Made by a program: the position numbers and the translations under genes. Below the pieces are notes generated by a model. It searched no databases. It had not been told where the DNA came from and saw only the letters and a program-made list of their open reading frames with translations. Of a stretch of 64,000 bases of DNA, positions 8,922 through 17,816 are shown piece after piece; position 1 is the stretch's first letter, and the number at the start of each line of letters is the position of its first letter. The DNA is from a bacterium 336/3 (GTDB lineage: Bacteria; Bacteroidota; Bacteroidia; Cytophagales; Thermonemataceae): the NCBI GenBank assembly GCA_001281695.1, contig LJIE01000002.1, positions 124,001 to 188,000 on the forward strand, given 5' to 3'.

Positions 8922-9605
8922 TTAATTATTTTTTAATTGATCAACCTTTTCAAAACATTCTTGAGCTTTTTCTTCCTCATGATAAATGTGTTTATAAATG
9001 ATCCCCAGTGTATTCCAGCCATCAATGTAGTTTTCATCCAGTTCTACTGCTTTTTTTACACATTCAAAAGCTTTTTCATTATCTTTATGGTACTTTCCAT
9101 AAGCAATTCCGATATTATGCCAAGCTTTTGCATTTTTATCATTTACCTTCAAAACTCTCTGAAAACAATCGATACATTCTTCTCCTTCATTGTAAGTATT
9201 ATATAATACTCCTAAATTGATAAGAGCTATTTCATAATTTGGATTTATTTCCAAAGATTTTTTGTAGTAGCTCAAGGCTGTCTCCAAATTATCAAATTGT
9301 GTTTCCTGAATGAAACCCATATTATTCCACGAAGTATATGCGTTTTTATCAAGTTCTGTACTTGTTTTATAATACAACAAAGCTCTCACATAATCTCTTT
9401 TATATATCTCAAAGATATAACCCATTCTATGCCACACATAAGAGTCTTCAGAAGTTATGGCGATACATTGGTCATAGGTTTCTATGGCTTCTTCCCAATT
9501 TCCATTATCGAAGTAAGCATCTGCAAGTTCTACCAAATCGCTGTATTTGGCATCTTGATGTTCTACTTTTTCTTTTGCTTTTGTTATTCTTTCTTGTTTA
9601 TCCAT
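8922..9605 (-). CDS. Tetratricopeptide-repeat protein
   Basis: A 227-residue soluble protein made almost entirely of about six TPR units. Recognisable repeat cores are WEEAIETYDQCI, YVRALLYYKTSTELD, LETALSYYKKSLEINP, GEECIDCFQRVLKVN and NEKAFECVKKAVELD. There is no signal peptide, so it is cytoplasmic and probably a protein-protein scaffold. It is monocistronic and closed by the strong terminator at 8885-8920. The TPR fold says nothing specific about its partner. Confidence 0.85.
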   Translation of the reverse strand: MDKQERITKAKEKVEHQDAKYSDLVELADAYFDNGNWEEAIETYDQCIAITSEDSYVWHRMGYIFEIYKRDYVRALLYYKTSTELDKNAYTSWNNMGFIQETQFDNLETALSYYKKSLEINPNYEIALINLGVLYNTYNEGEECIDCFQRVLKVNDKNAKAWHNIGIAYGKYHKDNEKAFECVKKAVELDENYIDGWNTLGIIYKHIYHEEEKAQECFEKVDQLKNN

Positions 9606-9818
9606 AAGTTTAATTTTTATGTTACAACTTTATAAAAGCAAGTATATAAAAACTTTTATTTCTTCTCTTTAGATTATGAGCGTATGCAAAAATTATTGAG
9701 TATATATTTTATCTAAAAAAAATACTATAAAAAACATAGATAACTACAATTTTCAATACAAAAAGATATTTTATCTTTATTTTTTATAAAAAACAGTATA
9801 AAATATCTAAAATGTATT

Positions 9819-9826
9819 TATTTTTG
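9819..9826 (+). promoter_or_regulatory. Bacteroidota -7 box of the arginine operon
   Basis: TATTTTTG matches TAnnTTTG exactly and is followed by GCGAC. Transcription would start near 9832. This places the upstream ATG at 9812 before the start site and supports translation of the GNAT gene from 9845. A clear -33 TTTG is not seen. Confidence 0.55.
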
Positions 9827-9844
9827 CGACAAAGTTTTATACCT

Positions 9845-10423
9845 ATGTTTATAATTCAGGTCGCAAATAGTAGTCATCTAGATTTTGCTGAAAGAATTTG
9901 TCAAGAAATTGAAAATTCAGCAAAAATCAGGGGAACAGGTATTGCCAAGCGTTCTCCCGATTACATCCAACAAAAAATGTTGGAAGGTAAGGCTGTGATT
10001 GCCCTTACCGAAGACAACCAATGGGCAGGGTTTTGTTATATCGAAACATGGCAAAATGAAGAGTATGTAGCCAATTCTGGTCTAATTGTAAACCCTGCTT
10101 ACCGACAACATGGGCTTGCCCGAAGGATTAAGTTTCAAATTTTTGAACTCTCTCGTAGCAAATACCCACATGCTAAAATTTTTGGACTTACCACAGGACT
10201 CGCTGTGATGAAAATAAATTCGGAGCTTGGTTATGAGCCTGTTACCTACTCAGAACTCACTCATGACGAGAAGTTTTGGAACGGTTGTAAAAGCTGTGTG
10301 AATTATGAGATTCTAAAAAGTAAAGATTTTAAAAATTGCCTCTGCACAGCCATGTTATATGATGCTCAAGAAAAATTAAAACAACAAGAAAATGCAAAAA
10401 GAGAAGATTATATTAGCTTATAG
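9845..10423 (+). CDS. GNAT acetyltransferase of the arginine operon, candidate N-acylglutamate synthase
   Basis: A 192-residue GNAT N-acyltransferase. The start at 9845 is chosen because a -7 promoter box lies between it and an earlier ATG at 9812. ENSAKIRGTGIAKR, the strand SGLIVNPAYRQHGLARRI (acyl-CoA pyrophosphate loop, near residues 77-92) and GLTTGLAVMKINSELGY mark the fold. As first gene of a complete arginine cluster that contains argB but no classical argA or argJ, it is the natural candidate for the first step, acylation of glutamate. Bacteroidota use an acetyl or succinyl group at this stage. It overlaps argG by 32 bp. Function is inferred from context. Confidence 0.75.
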   Translation: MFIIQVANSSHLDFAERICQEIENSAKIRGTGIAKRSPDYIQQKMLEGKAVIALTEDNQWAGFCYIETWQNEEYVANSGLIVNPAYRQHGLARRIKFQIFELSRSKYPHAKIFGLTTGLAVMKINSELGYEPVTYSELTHDEKFWNGCKSCVNYEILKSKDFKNCLCTAMLYDAQEKLKQQENAKREDYISL

Positions 10424-11597
10424 TGGTGGCTTGGATACCACTTATTGTGCTGTTTATCTGAGTAATATATACGAAGTTCATGCCGTTACCATCAATACTG
10501 GAGCTTTTTCTGATAAAGAAATAGAAATATTAGAAGAAAGGGCTAAGACTTGTGGAGTCGCTTCTTATGTTTGTATGGATGTTCGTAAAGCATATTATGA
10601 AGAGTGTATCAAGTTTCTTGTATATGGCAATGTACTCAAAAATGGTGTTTACCCTCTCAGTGTGAGTGCAGAAAGAATTATTCAGGCGAAAAGTATTGCT
10701 GAATATGCAAAAAAACTAAATATCAATATCATTGCTCATGGAAGTACAGGGGCAGGCAACGACCAAGTAAGATTTGACATGATTTTTACGCATGTACTCC
10801 CACAAGTAAAAATCATCACGCCTATCAGAGATAATAAACTTAGCAGAGAAGAAGAAATAGTTTTTTTAAATTCCAATGGAATAGATTACGCTCCTGAAAA
10901 AGCTACTTATAGCATTAATAAAGGTATTTGGGGAACATCTGTAGGTGGAAAAGAAACCCTTAACTCTTTTCAAAATCTGCCTGAACATGCATGGCCTACC
11001 CCTGTTACAGCTTCAGAACCTCAGAATATTAACCTTTATTTTGAAGAAGGTGAGCTTTTAAAAGTAAATGATATTCATTTTGGGCATCCAATAGAAGCTA
11101 TTGAATATCTACAAAATATCGCCCAGCCATATGGCATTGGTAGGAATATCCATGTGGGTGATACGATTATAGGAATCAAAGGAAGAGTTGGTTTTGAGGC
11201 TGCTGCCCCCGAACTGATTATCAAATCTCATCATTTGCTTGAAAAACACACACTTACCAAATGGCAACTTTTTTGGAAAGATCAATTGGCAAACTGGTAT
11301 GGCAACTGGCTACATGAAGGGCAAATGCTAGACCCTACCATGCGTGATATTGAAGCTTTTCTAAAAAACACTCAAAAAACGGTAACAGGAAGTGTTTATA
11401 TTACTTTGTACCCATACAGATACACCCTCAATGGCATTGAAAGCAAACACGATTTGATGTCTGCCAAATTTGGTACTTATGGAGAAATGAATAATGCTTG
11501 GACAGGCAATGATGTGAAAGGTTTCACCAAAATATTTGGAAATCAGACTTCTATTTTTCATCAGGTAAATGCTTTTACTGAACATGAACAAAATTAG
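10392..11597 (+). CDS. argG: Argininosuccinate synthase
   Basis: A 401-residue ATP-dependent enzyme that joins citrulline and aspartate. The PP-loop AYSGGLDTTYCAVYLS lies at residues ~9-24. AHGSTGAGNDQVRFDM, which contacts citrulline and aspartate, and YAPEKATYSINKGIWGTSVGG follow. Length matches the family (~400). The GTG-free ATG start overlaps the GNAT gene by 32 bp, and argC begins inside its 3' end, so translation is likely coupled along the operon. Confidence 0.95.
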   Translation: MQKEKIILAYSGGLDTTYCAVYLSNIYEVHAVTINTGAFSDKEIEILEERAKTCGVASYVCMDVRKAYYEECIKFLVYGNVLKNGVYPLSVSAERIIQAKSIAEYAKKLNINIIAHGSTGAGNDQVRFDMIFTHVLPQVKIITPIRDNKLSREEEIVFLNSNGIDYAPEKATYSINKGIWGTSVGGKETLNSFQNLPEHAWPTPVTASEPQNINLYFEEGELLKVNDIHFGHPIEAIEYLQNIAQPYGIGRNIHVGDTIIGIKGRVGFEAAAPELIIKSHHLLEKHTLTKWQLFWKDQLANWYGNWLHEGQMLDPTMRDIEAFLKNTQKTVTGSVYITLYPYRYTLNGIESKHDLMSAKFGTYGEMNNAWTGNDVKGFTKIFGNQTSIFHQVNAFTEHEQN

Positions 11598-12546
11598 AAT
11601 TGGAATTGTAGGCGGGGCAGGCTATACAGCAGGCGAATTACTGAGAGTATTGGTATTTCACCCTTTTGTAGAAATTGTATTTGTTCACAGTAAAAGCAAT
11701 GCAGGTAAGTTTATTTATGAAGTTCATGATGATTTATTGGGAGATACCCAGCTCTCGTTTAGTTCAGAATATCATACTGATATTGATGTAGTATTTTTAT
11801 GTGTATCGCATGGTGAAGCCAAAAATATCATAGAGGTTTTTAAACACACAAAAATCATTGATTTAAGCCACGACCACAGGCTAAAATCGTCAAATCATCA
11901 ATTTGTGTATGGTTTACCTGAACTCCAAAAAGAGACTATCAAACAGGCTCAGTATATTGCAAATCCTGGTTGTTTTGCTACTGCCATTCAGTTGGCTCTT
12001 TTACCTTTGGCAGAAAAACAGCTTTTAAAAACTGATATTCAGGTATTTTGCACAACTGGCTCAACAGGGGCAGGACAATCACTGTCAGAAACCTCTCATT
12101 TTAGCTGGAGACAAAACAATCTATCTGTTTATAAGGCTTTTACACACCAGCATTTAGCAGAAATTGAGCAGAGTGTACAACAGTTACAAAATACATTTGA
12201 GCATGAAATTCAGATAATACCTCAAAGAGGAGCTTTTACAAGAGGAATTATGGCTTGTCTGACAATGAATTTAGAACTTGAGCTTGAAGAAATTCAAAAC
12301 ATCTATATACAAAAATATCAAGATGAACCTTTTGTGTGGGTATCTCAAAAAAATATACATCTCAAGCAGGTTGTCAATACCAACAAATGCTTGTTGTATA
12401 TAGAAAAACACGAAAACAACTTAATGATTATCAGCATTATAGACAATTTATTAAAGGGAGCATCTGGGCAAGCAGTACAAAACATGAATCTGATGTTTGG
12501 CTTAGATGAAACCACAGGTTTAAAATTAAAATCAACAGCTTTTTAA
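11584..12546 (+). CDS. argC: N-acyl-gamma-glutamyl-phosphate reductase
   Basis: A 320-residue NADPH-dependent reductase. The ATG at 11584 is preferred over 11569 because it directly precedes the Rossmann motif RIGIVGGAGYTAGELLR. The catalytic cysteine is in ANPGCFATAIQLAL, and HQHLAEIEQ plus PQRGAFTRGIMA are family signatures. It makes the acyl-glutamate semialdehyde used by ArgD. It overlaps argG by 14 bp. Confidence 0.94.
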   Translation: MNKIRIGIVGGAGYTAGELLRVLVFHPFVEIVFVHSKSNAGKFIYEVHDDLLGDTQLSFSSEYHTDIDVVFLCVSHGEAKNIIEVFKHTKIIDLSHDHRLKSSNHQFVYGLPELQKETIKQAQYIANPGCFATAIQLALLPLAEKQLLKTDIQVFCTTGSTGAGQSLSETSHFSWRQNNLSVYKAFTHQHLAEIEQSVQQLQNTFEHEIQIIPQRGAFTRGIMACLTMNLELELEEIQNIYIQKYQDEPFVWVSQKNIHLKQVVNTNKCLLYIEKHENNLMIISIIDNLLKGASGQAVQNMNLMFGLDETTGLKLKSTAF

Positions 12547-12550
12547 AAAT

Positions 12551-13708
12551 ATGGAAAATTCTGCAACAGCTACCGAAACTACTATGCAAATGTTTGATGT
12601 TTATCATCTTTTTGACATAGACATTACAAAAGCCTCAGGTTCTACACTTTGGGACAGCAAGGGGAAAGAATATCTGGATTTATATGGAGGACATGCCGTT
12701 ATTTCTGTGGGACATAGCCACCCAGAGTATGTTCAGGCTATTACGAAACAGTTACAAAGTGTTAGTTTTTATTCTAACTCTATCTATATCAAGCAACAAG
12801 AAGAACTTGCTCAAAAATTAGGAAGACTTTCTGGCTACAACGATTACCAACTGTTTTTGTGTAATTCTGGTGCAGAAGCCAATGAAAATGCTTTCAAATT
12901 GGCTTCATTCCACACAGGCAAAAAGAAAGTAATTGCCTTTACAAAAAGTTTTCATGGGCGTACTTCACTGGCAGTAGCTGCTACTGATAACCCTCAAATT
13001 GTAGCTCCTATCAATCAGAATGAGCATATTATATTTTTACCTTTGAATGACATTTTCTCTTTTGATCATGCTTTTTCGGACGATGTGGCTTGTGTAATCA
13101 TTGAAGGCATACAAGGTGTTGCAGGTGTTTATGCTCCTACTATTCCTTTTTTGCAACACATCGAAAAAGCTTGTAAAGCCAAAAATATTCCTCTGATTTT
13201 GGATGAAGTACAATCTGGTTATGGGCGTACAGGTAAGTTTTTTGCCCATCAAAGAGCTGGTATCAAACCTGATATCATCACGATTGCTAAAGGTATGGGC
13301 AATGGATTTCCTGTGGCAGGTGTGATGATAGCTCCACATATCAAAGCCAAAAAAGAAATGTTAGGAACTACTTTTGGTGGCAATTATTTGGCTTGTGCTG
13401 CTGCCATTGCTGTTTTGGATATTATTGAAAAAGAAAATCTGATTGCCAACGCCCAAGAAAAAGGGAAATATTTAGTTTCCAAACTACAAGATATTTCTAA
13501 AGTAAAAGAAATCAGGGGTTTGGGTTTGATGATAGGAATTGAATTATATGAGCCTTGTGCTGAAGTCCGAAGGGCATTGCTTGAAAAACACCATATTTTT
13601 GTGGGTTCTTCAAGCAATAAGAATACGATTCGTATTTTGCCTTCTTTGGCTATCACCGAAATTCAAATCAATCAATTTATTGACGCATTCAAATCTGTTA
13701 TTACTTAA
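12551..13708 (+). CDS. argD: Acylornithine aminotransferase
   Basis: A 385-residue class III PLP aminotransferase that transfers an amino group from glutamate to acyl-glutamate semialdehyde. Seen are LYGGHAVISVGHSHP near the N-terminus, LFLCNSGAEANENAFKLA, LILDEVQSGYGRTGKFFAHQ, the PLP lysine in TIAKGMGNGFPVAG, and GTTFGGNYLACAAAIAVL. Length is typical. It starts 4 bp after argC and ends one base before argF'. The acyl group (acetyl or succinyl) cannot be read from this enzyme. Confidence 0.93.
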   Translation: MENSATATETTMQMFDVYHLFDIDITKASGSTLWDSKGKEYLDLYGGHAVISVGHSHPEYVQAITKQLQSVSFYSNSIYIKQQEELAQKLGRLSGYNDYQLFLCNSGAEANENAFKLASFHTGKKKVIAFTKSFHGRTSLAVAATDNPQIVAPINQNEHIIFLPLNDIFSFDHAFSDDVACVIIEGIQGVAGVYAPTIPFLQHIEKACKAKNIPLILDEVQSGYGRTGKFFAHQRAGIKPDIITIAKGMGNGFPVAGVMIAPHIKAKKEMLGTTFGGNYLACAAAIAVLDIIEKENLIANAQEKGKYLVSKLQDISKVKEIRGLGLMIGIELYEPCAEVRRALLEKHHIFVGSSSNKNTIRILPSLAITEIQINQFIDAFKSVIT

Positions 13709-13709
13709 A

Positions 13710-14657
13710 ATGAAACAATTTACTTCTGTAAAAGATATTCCTGACCCCAAAGGGTTAGTACAAGACGCAATCAAACTGAAAAATAATCATAGATTTTCTG
13801 ATTTAGGTAAAAATAAAACGATTGGGCTTCTTTTTTTTAACCCAAGCCTACGAACTCGTATGAGTACCCAAAAAGCTGCTCAAAATTTAGGAATGAACCA
13901 TATTGTTCTCAATGTTGGGCAAGACGGCTGGGCGTTGGAGTTTGAGGAAGGAGCTATTATGAATGGAACAACTGTAGAGCATATCAAAGATGCTGCCCCT
14001 GTGATGGGCTTGTATTGTGATATACTGGCTATCAGATGTTTTCCAAATTTAAAAAATAGAGAAGAAGATTACTCTGAGAAAATTTTACAGCAATTTATCA
14101 AATATTGCAATATACCTGTAATCAGCTTAGAGTCAGCAACTTTGCATCCATTACAAAGTCTTGCAGATATGATAACCATTCAGGAGCATCAAAAACAAAA
14201 TGCTCCCAAAATAGTACTGACATGGGCTCCACATATCAAGCCCATTCCTCAGGCTGTTGCCAATTCGTTTGCAGAATGGGCTGTGGGTTGTGGTCATCAC
14301 CTAACCATCACACATCCAAAAGGTTATGAACTTTCTGAGGATTTCACACAAGGGGCTACTATTGAGCATAATCAGGAAAAAGCTCTTGAAAATGCAGATT
14401 TTGTATATGTGAAAAACTGGTCTTCGTATCAAGACTACGGAAAAATTCTAGATGTCCAAGAAAACTGGCTTTTAGATCATCAGAAAATGAGTGTAACACA
14501 TGACGCTAAAATTATGCACTGCCTGCCTGTACGCAGAAATGTAGAACTATCTGATGAATTGCTGGATAGCGAAAATTCTTTGGTTCTAAAGCAAGCAGAA
14601 AACAGGATTTATGCAGCTCAAATAGTCTTACAAAAAATTTTAGAAACCAATTTTTAG
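13710..14657 (+). CDS. argF': N-acylornithine carbamoyltransferase, probably succinylornithine type
   Basis: A 315-residue transcarbamylase; the ATG at 13710 follows the argD stop directly. FFNPSLRTR (~42-50) binds carbamoyl phosphate, and MHCLPVRRN lies near the C-terminus. The insert QDGWALEFEEGAIMNG with EHIKDAAPVMG marks the acyl-ornithine class and not classical ArgF. At the position that separates Xanthomonas acetylornithine (Glu92) from Bacteroides succinylornithine (Pro90) enzymes, this protein has Val89. A non-acidic residue there suggests use of succinylornithine. That reading relies on my recalled alignment. Confidence 0.9.
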   Translation: MKQFTSVKDIPDPKGLVQDAIKLKNNHRFSDLGKNKTIGLLFFNPSLRTRMSTQKAAQNLGMNHIVLNVGQDGWALEFEEGAIMNGTTVEHIKDAAPVMGLYCDILAIRCFPNLKNREEDYSEKILQQFIKYCNIPVISLESATLHPLQSLADMITIQEHQKQNAPKIVLTWAPHIKPIPQAVANSFAEWAVGCGHHLTITHPKGYELSEDFTQGATIEHNQEKALENADFVYVKNWSSYQDYGKILDVQENWLLDHQKMSVTHDAKIMHCLPVRRNVELSDELLDSENSLVLKQAENRIYAAQIVLQKILETNF

Positions 14658-14660
14658 ATT

Positions 14661-15443
14661 ATGCAAAAGTTACACATCATCAAAATTGGCGGAAATGTGG
14701 TGGATAATCCCAAAGTTCTAGAAAAATTCATAGAAGATTTCTCTGCTGTTACCTCACCCAAAATATTGGTACACGGTGGAGGCAAATTAGCTACCGAATT
14801 AGCTGAAAAATTGGGCATTCCACAAACTATGGTAGAAGGCAGAAGAATTACAGATTTTGAAACGCTCAAAATTACGACAATGGTTTATGCAGGCTTGATA
14901 AACAAGCAGTTGGTAGCTCAATTACAAGCCAAAGGCATACAAGCATTGGGACTGAGTGGAGCAGACAACAACCTAATTTTGAGTGAAAAACGAAACCATT
15001 CTTCCATCAATTTTGGGTTCGTAGGAGATATTAAAAGTATAAACACTTCTTTTTTAAGCAGTTTGCTGTCTCAAAATATTGTTCCTGTTATTTGCTCTAT
15101 CACCCACGATGGCAATGGGGTGTTACTCAATACCAATGCTGATACCATTGCCACAGAATTGGCTATTGCCCTTTCAAACCTTTATAAAGTACATTTGAGT
15201 TTCTGTTTTGAGAAAAAGGGAGTTCTGACAGACATTGCAGACGAAGAATCTTACATTCCCCAAATCGAAAAAACGGTTTACCAGCATTTGAAATCTGAGA
15301 AAGTCATTTCGGATGGAATGCTCCCAAAACTTGAAAATGCTTTTCAGGCTATTGAAAAGGGAGTTTCTAAAGTCCTGATTTACCATGCAAAATATCTCCA
15401 TACATTAGAAAACGATTTTATAGGCACAGAACTTTATGGATAA
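14661..15443 (+). CDS. argB: N-acylglutamate kinase
   Basis: A 260-residue amino-acid kinase fold enzyme, the second step of arginine synthesis. IIKIGGNVVDNPKVLEKF at the start and ILVHGGGKLATELAEKLG (~35-52) form the phosphate-binding glycine loops. LNTNADTIATELAIAL and VLTDIADEESYIPQI are nucleotide-side motifs. The N-terminal helix used by arginine-inhibited hexameric kinases is absent, so strong feedback control at this step is less likely. Three bases separate it from argF', and it overlaps the next gene by 8 bp. Confidence 0.92.
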   Translation: MQKLHIIKIGGNVVDNPKVLEKFIEDFSAVTSPKILVHGGGKLATELAEKLGIPQTMVEGRRITDFETLKITTMVYAGLINKQLVAQLQAKGIQALGLSGADNNLILSEKRNHSSINFGFVGDIKSINTSFLSSLLSQNIVPVICSITHDGNGVLLNTNADTIATELAIALSNLYKVHLSFCFEKKGVLTDIADEESYIPQIEKTVYQHLKSEKVISDGMLPKLENAFQAIEKGVSKVLIYHAKYLHTLENDFIGTELYG

Positions 15444-16512
15444 TCTAAAAACCATCTTAAAACAAGAAAGTATTGAATTACTCAAAGAGCTTATCGCTAT
15501 TGAATCTTTTAGCAAAACCGAAGACAAAACGGCTGATGCCATAGAATCGTTTTTTAAAGCCAAATCAATCCCTACAGAAAGGCTCATGAATAATGTTTGG
15601 GTTAAAAACAAGTTTTTTGATGCCCAAAAGCCTACTATTTTACTCAATTCGCACCACGACACTGTAAAACCCAATAAACAATATACCCGAAATCCTTTTA
15701 GTCCTGATGTTGAAAATGGTATTTTGTATGGTTTGGGTAGCAATGATGCTGGTGGAGCTTTGGTTTCTTTAGCTGCCTGTTTTTTGTATTTCTACGATAA
15801 GCCTTTGGCTTTCAACCTTATTTATGCTGCTACTGCCGAAGAAGAAATTTCTGGAAAAAATGGTGTTGAGATAGTTTTGCCTCATCTTCCTGAAATTTAT
15901 TTTGGAATTGTAGGCGAACCCACCCAAATGCATATTGCTGTTGCAGAAAAAGGTCTTTTTGTGATAGATTGTGTGGCTCATGGCAAATCGGGGCATGCAG
16001 CCCGTGAAGAAGGCGAAAACTCTATTTACAAAGCTTTTAAAGATATTGACTGGTTTAGAACCTATCAATTTCCTGAAAAATCCGATTTTTTGGGAAATGT
16101 AAAAATGTCTGTAACCATGATTCAGGCGGGTTTACAACACAATATTGTCCCTGAAACCTGTCAGTTTACAGTTGATATTCGTACCACAGATAAATACGAC
16201 AATCAGGCTGTTTTAGAGGTGATTAAGCAACATATTTCTTGTGAGGTTATTCCTCGTTCTTTGAGGCTCAACCCCTCTTTTGTACCTCTCTCGCATCCAC
16301 TTGTGGCTTGTGGTATCAAAATAAATAGAGAAACATATGCTTCACCTACCACCTCAGACCAAGCCCTGATGTCATTTGATACCTTCAAAATGGGACCTGG
16401 GGACTCTGCAAGGTCACATACTGCCAACGAATTTATTTATCTACACGAAATTGAAACAGGCATAGACATTTATATACAACTCCTTGAATCTTTTAATCAG
16501 ACACTCTTATGA
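15436..16512 (+). CDS. ArgE-like M20 deacylase, acylornithine/acylcitrulline hydrolase
   Basis: A 358-residue M20 metallopeptidase-family deacylase. Metal ligands and catalytic residues are visible in LNSHHDTVKPN, LYGLGSNDAGGALVSLAA, ATAEEEISG and GIVGEPTQMHIAVAEKG. The dimerisation domain is interrupted between ~170 and ~285, and the last metal ligand is in GDSARSHTANEFIYLHEIE. In an operon with an acylornithine carbamoyltransferase, its substrate should be acyl-citrulline, releasing citrulline for ArgG. It overlaps argB by 8 bp and argH by 4 bp (ATGA). Confidence 0.87.
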   Translation: MDNLKTILKQESIELLKELIAIESFSKTEDKTADAIESFFKAKSIPTERLMNNVWVKNKFFDAQKPTILLNSHHDTVKPNKQYTRNPFSPDVENGILYGLGSNDAGGALVSLAACFLYFYDKPLAFNLIYAATAEEEISGKNGVEIVLPHLPEIYFGIVGEPTQMHIAVAEKGLFVIDCVAHGKSGHAAREEGENSIYKAFKDIDWFRTYQFPEKSDFLGNVKMSVTMIQAGLQHNIVPETCQFTVDIRTTDKYDNQAVLEVIKQHISCEVIPRSLRLNPSFVPLSHPLVACGIKINRETYASPTTSDQALMSFDTFKMGPGDSARSHTANEFIYLHEIETGIDIYIQLLESFNQTLL

Positions 16513-17816
16513 AACTTTGGCAACATACATACAGCCCGCAATCTGAAATAGATACACTCATTGAAAATTTTACCATCGGACAAGACCCCATTTGGGACAT
16601 ATATCTTGCCAAAGCAGATGTACAAGGCTCACTAGCTCATGCAAATATGCTTTATAGCATTGGTTTGCTAACTGCCCAAGAGTGGCAAGATGCTCAAGAA
16701 GGCTTGTATAGCATTTTAGAAAGCATAGAAAATGGCTCTTTTACAATAGAAAATGGCATAGAAGATGTTCATTCTCAGATAGAATGGATGCTTACAGAAC
16801 TCAAAGGAGAAGTTGGCAAGAAAATCCATGCAGGGCGTTCGAGAAACGACCAGTCGTTATTGGATATAAAACTCTTTATAAAATCTGAAATTCAGGATAT
16901 TACAAAAAAAATAGAATCTTTATTTCTCCAATTGATTGGATTAAGCGACAAACATCAACACGATTTACTCCCCGGTTATACACATTTTCAGTTGGCTATG
17001 CCTTCTTCGTTTGGGCTTTGGTTTGGAGCGTATGCCGAAAGCCTCTCTGACGATTTGGAGCTACTTTTAGCAGCCTACAATATGGCAAACAAGAACCCTT
17101 TGGGTTCTGGGGCAGGTTATGGCTCTTCTTTCCCTTTGGATAGAGAGCAGACTACCGAACTGCTCGACTTTGCATCTCTCAATTACAATGTAGTTTATGC
17201 CCAAATGACTCGTGGAAAAGTCGAAAAAACTACAGCAATGGCTCTTTCGGGTGTTGCTGCCACACTTTCCAAATTTTCGATGGATGTGTGTTTGTACATG
17301 AATCAGAATTTTGGATTTATCAGTTTTCCTAAGAAATTCACGACAGGTAGTAGCATTATGCCCCACAAGAAAAACCCTGATATTTTTGAACTGATTAGAG
17401 CCAAATGCAACAGAATACAAGCTTTACCCAACGAACTGACGTTACTCACCAATAATCTGCCTTCAGGTTACCACAGAGATATGCAGCTCACCAAAGAATG
17501 CCTGTTTCCTGCACTGATGAGTCTAAAAAGCTGTCTGGATATACTCATGTTGGCTTTGGAGCATATCATCATCAAGAAAGATATTTTGGATGATGAAAAG
17601 TACCTATACTTATTTACCGTAGAAGAAGTAAACAGATTGGTACTTTCGGGCATTCCGTTTAGAGATGCGTATCATTTGGTTTCTCAACAAGTTGAAAACA
17701 AGAGCTTTGCATTCAGAAAACTCTCGTTAAATCATACACATCAGGGAAGTATCGGGAATTTATGTAATGAAGAAATCAAAAAGGCTTTTTTCGAAAAACT
17801 AAAAGCATTTGGCTAA
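16509..17816 (+). CDS. argH: Argininosuccinate lyase
   Basis: A 435-residue member of the fumarase/aspartase superfamily that splits argininosuccinate into arginine and fumarate. EDVHSQIEWMLTE, HAGRSRNDQSLLDIKLF and the signature GSSIMPHKKNPDIFELIRAK with the catalytic serine are present. It is somewhat shorter than the ~457-residue E. coli enzyme. It starts in an ATGA overlap with the deacylase gene and is the last gene of the operon. Its stop overlaps the convergent Lrp-family gene by 4 bp, leaving no room for a separate terminator. Confidence 0.94.
   Translation: MKLWQHTYSPQSEIDTLIENFTIGQDPIWDIYLAKADVQGSLAHANMLYSIGLLTAQEWQDAQEGLYSILESIENGSFTIENGIEDVHSQIEWMLTELKGEVGKKIHAGRSRNDQSLLDIKLFIKSEIQDITKKIESLFLQLIGLSDKHQHDLLPGYTHFQLAMPSSFGLWFGAYAESLSDDLELLLAAYNMANKNPLGSGAGYGSSFPLDREQTTELLDFASLNYNVVYAQMTRGKVEKTTAMALSGVAATLSKFSMDVCLYMNQNFGFISFPKKFTTGSSIMPHKKNPDIFELIRAKCNRIQALPNELTLLTNNLPSGYHRDMQLTKECLFPALMSLKSCLDILMLALEHIIIKKDILDDEKYLYLFTVEEVNRLVLSGIPFRDAYHLVSQQVENKSFAFRKLSLNHTHQGSIGNLCNEEIKKAFFEKLKAFG

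Noticed and set aside
8922-9635. Several open frames opposite the TPR gene
   Set aside because: They are low-complexity Phe/Ile/Tyr-rich mirror frames of the TPR coding sequence.
9812-9844. Upstream ATG as the start of the arginine-operon GNAT
   Set aside because: An exact TAnnTTTG promoter box lies after it, so it would precede the transcription start.
13539-13709. 57-residue N-terminal extension of the carbamoyltransferase
   Set aside because: It lies entirely within argD in another frame; family members start at the ATG at 13710.
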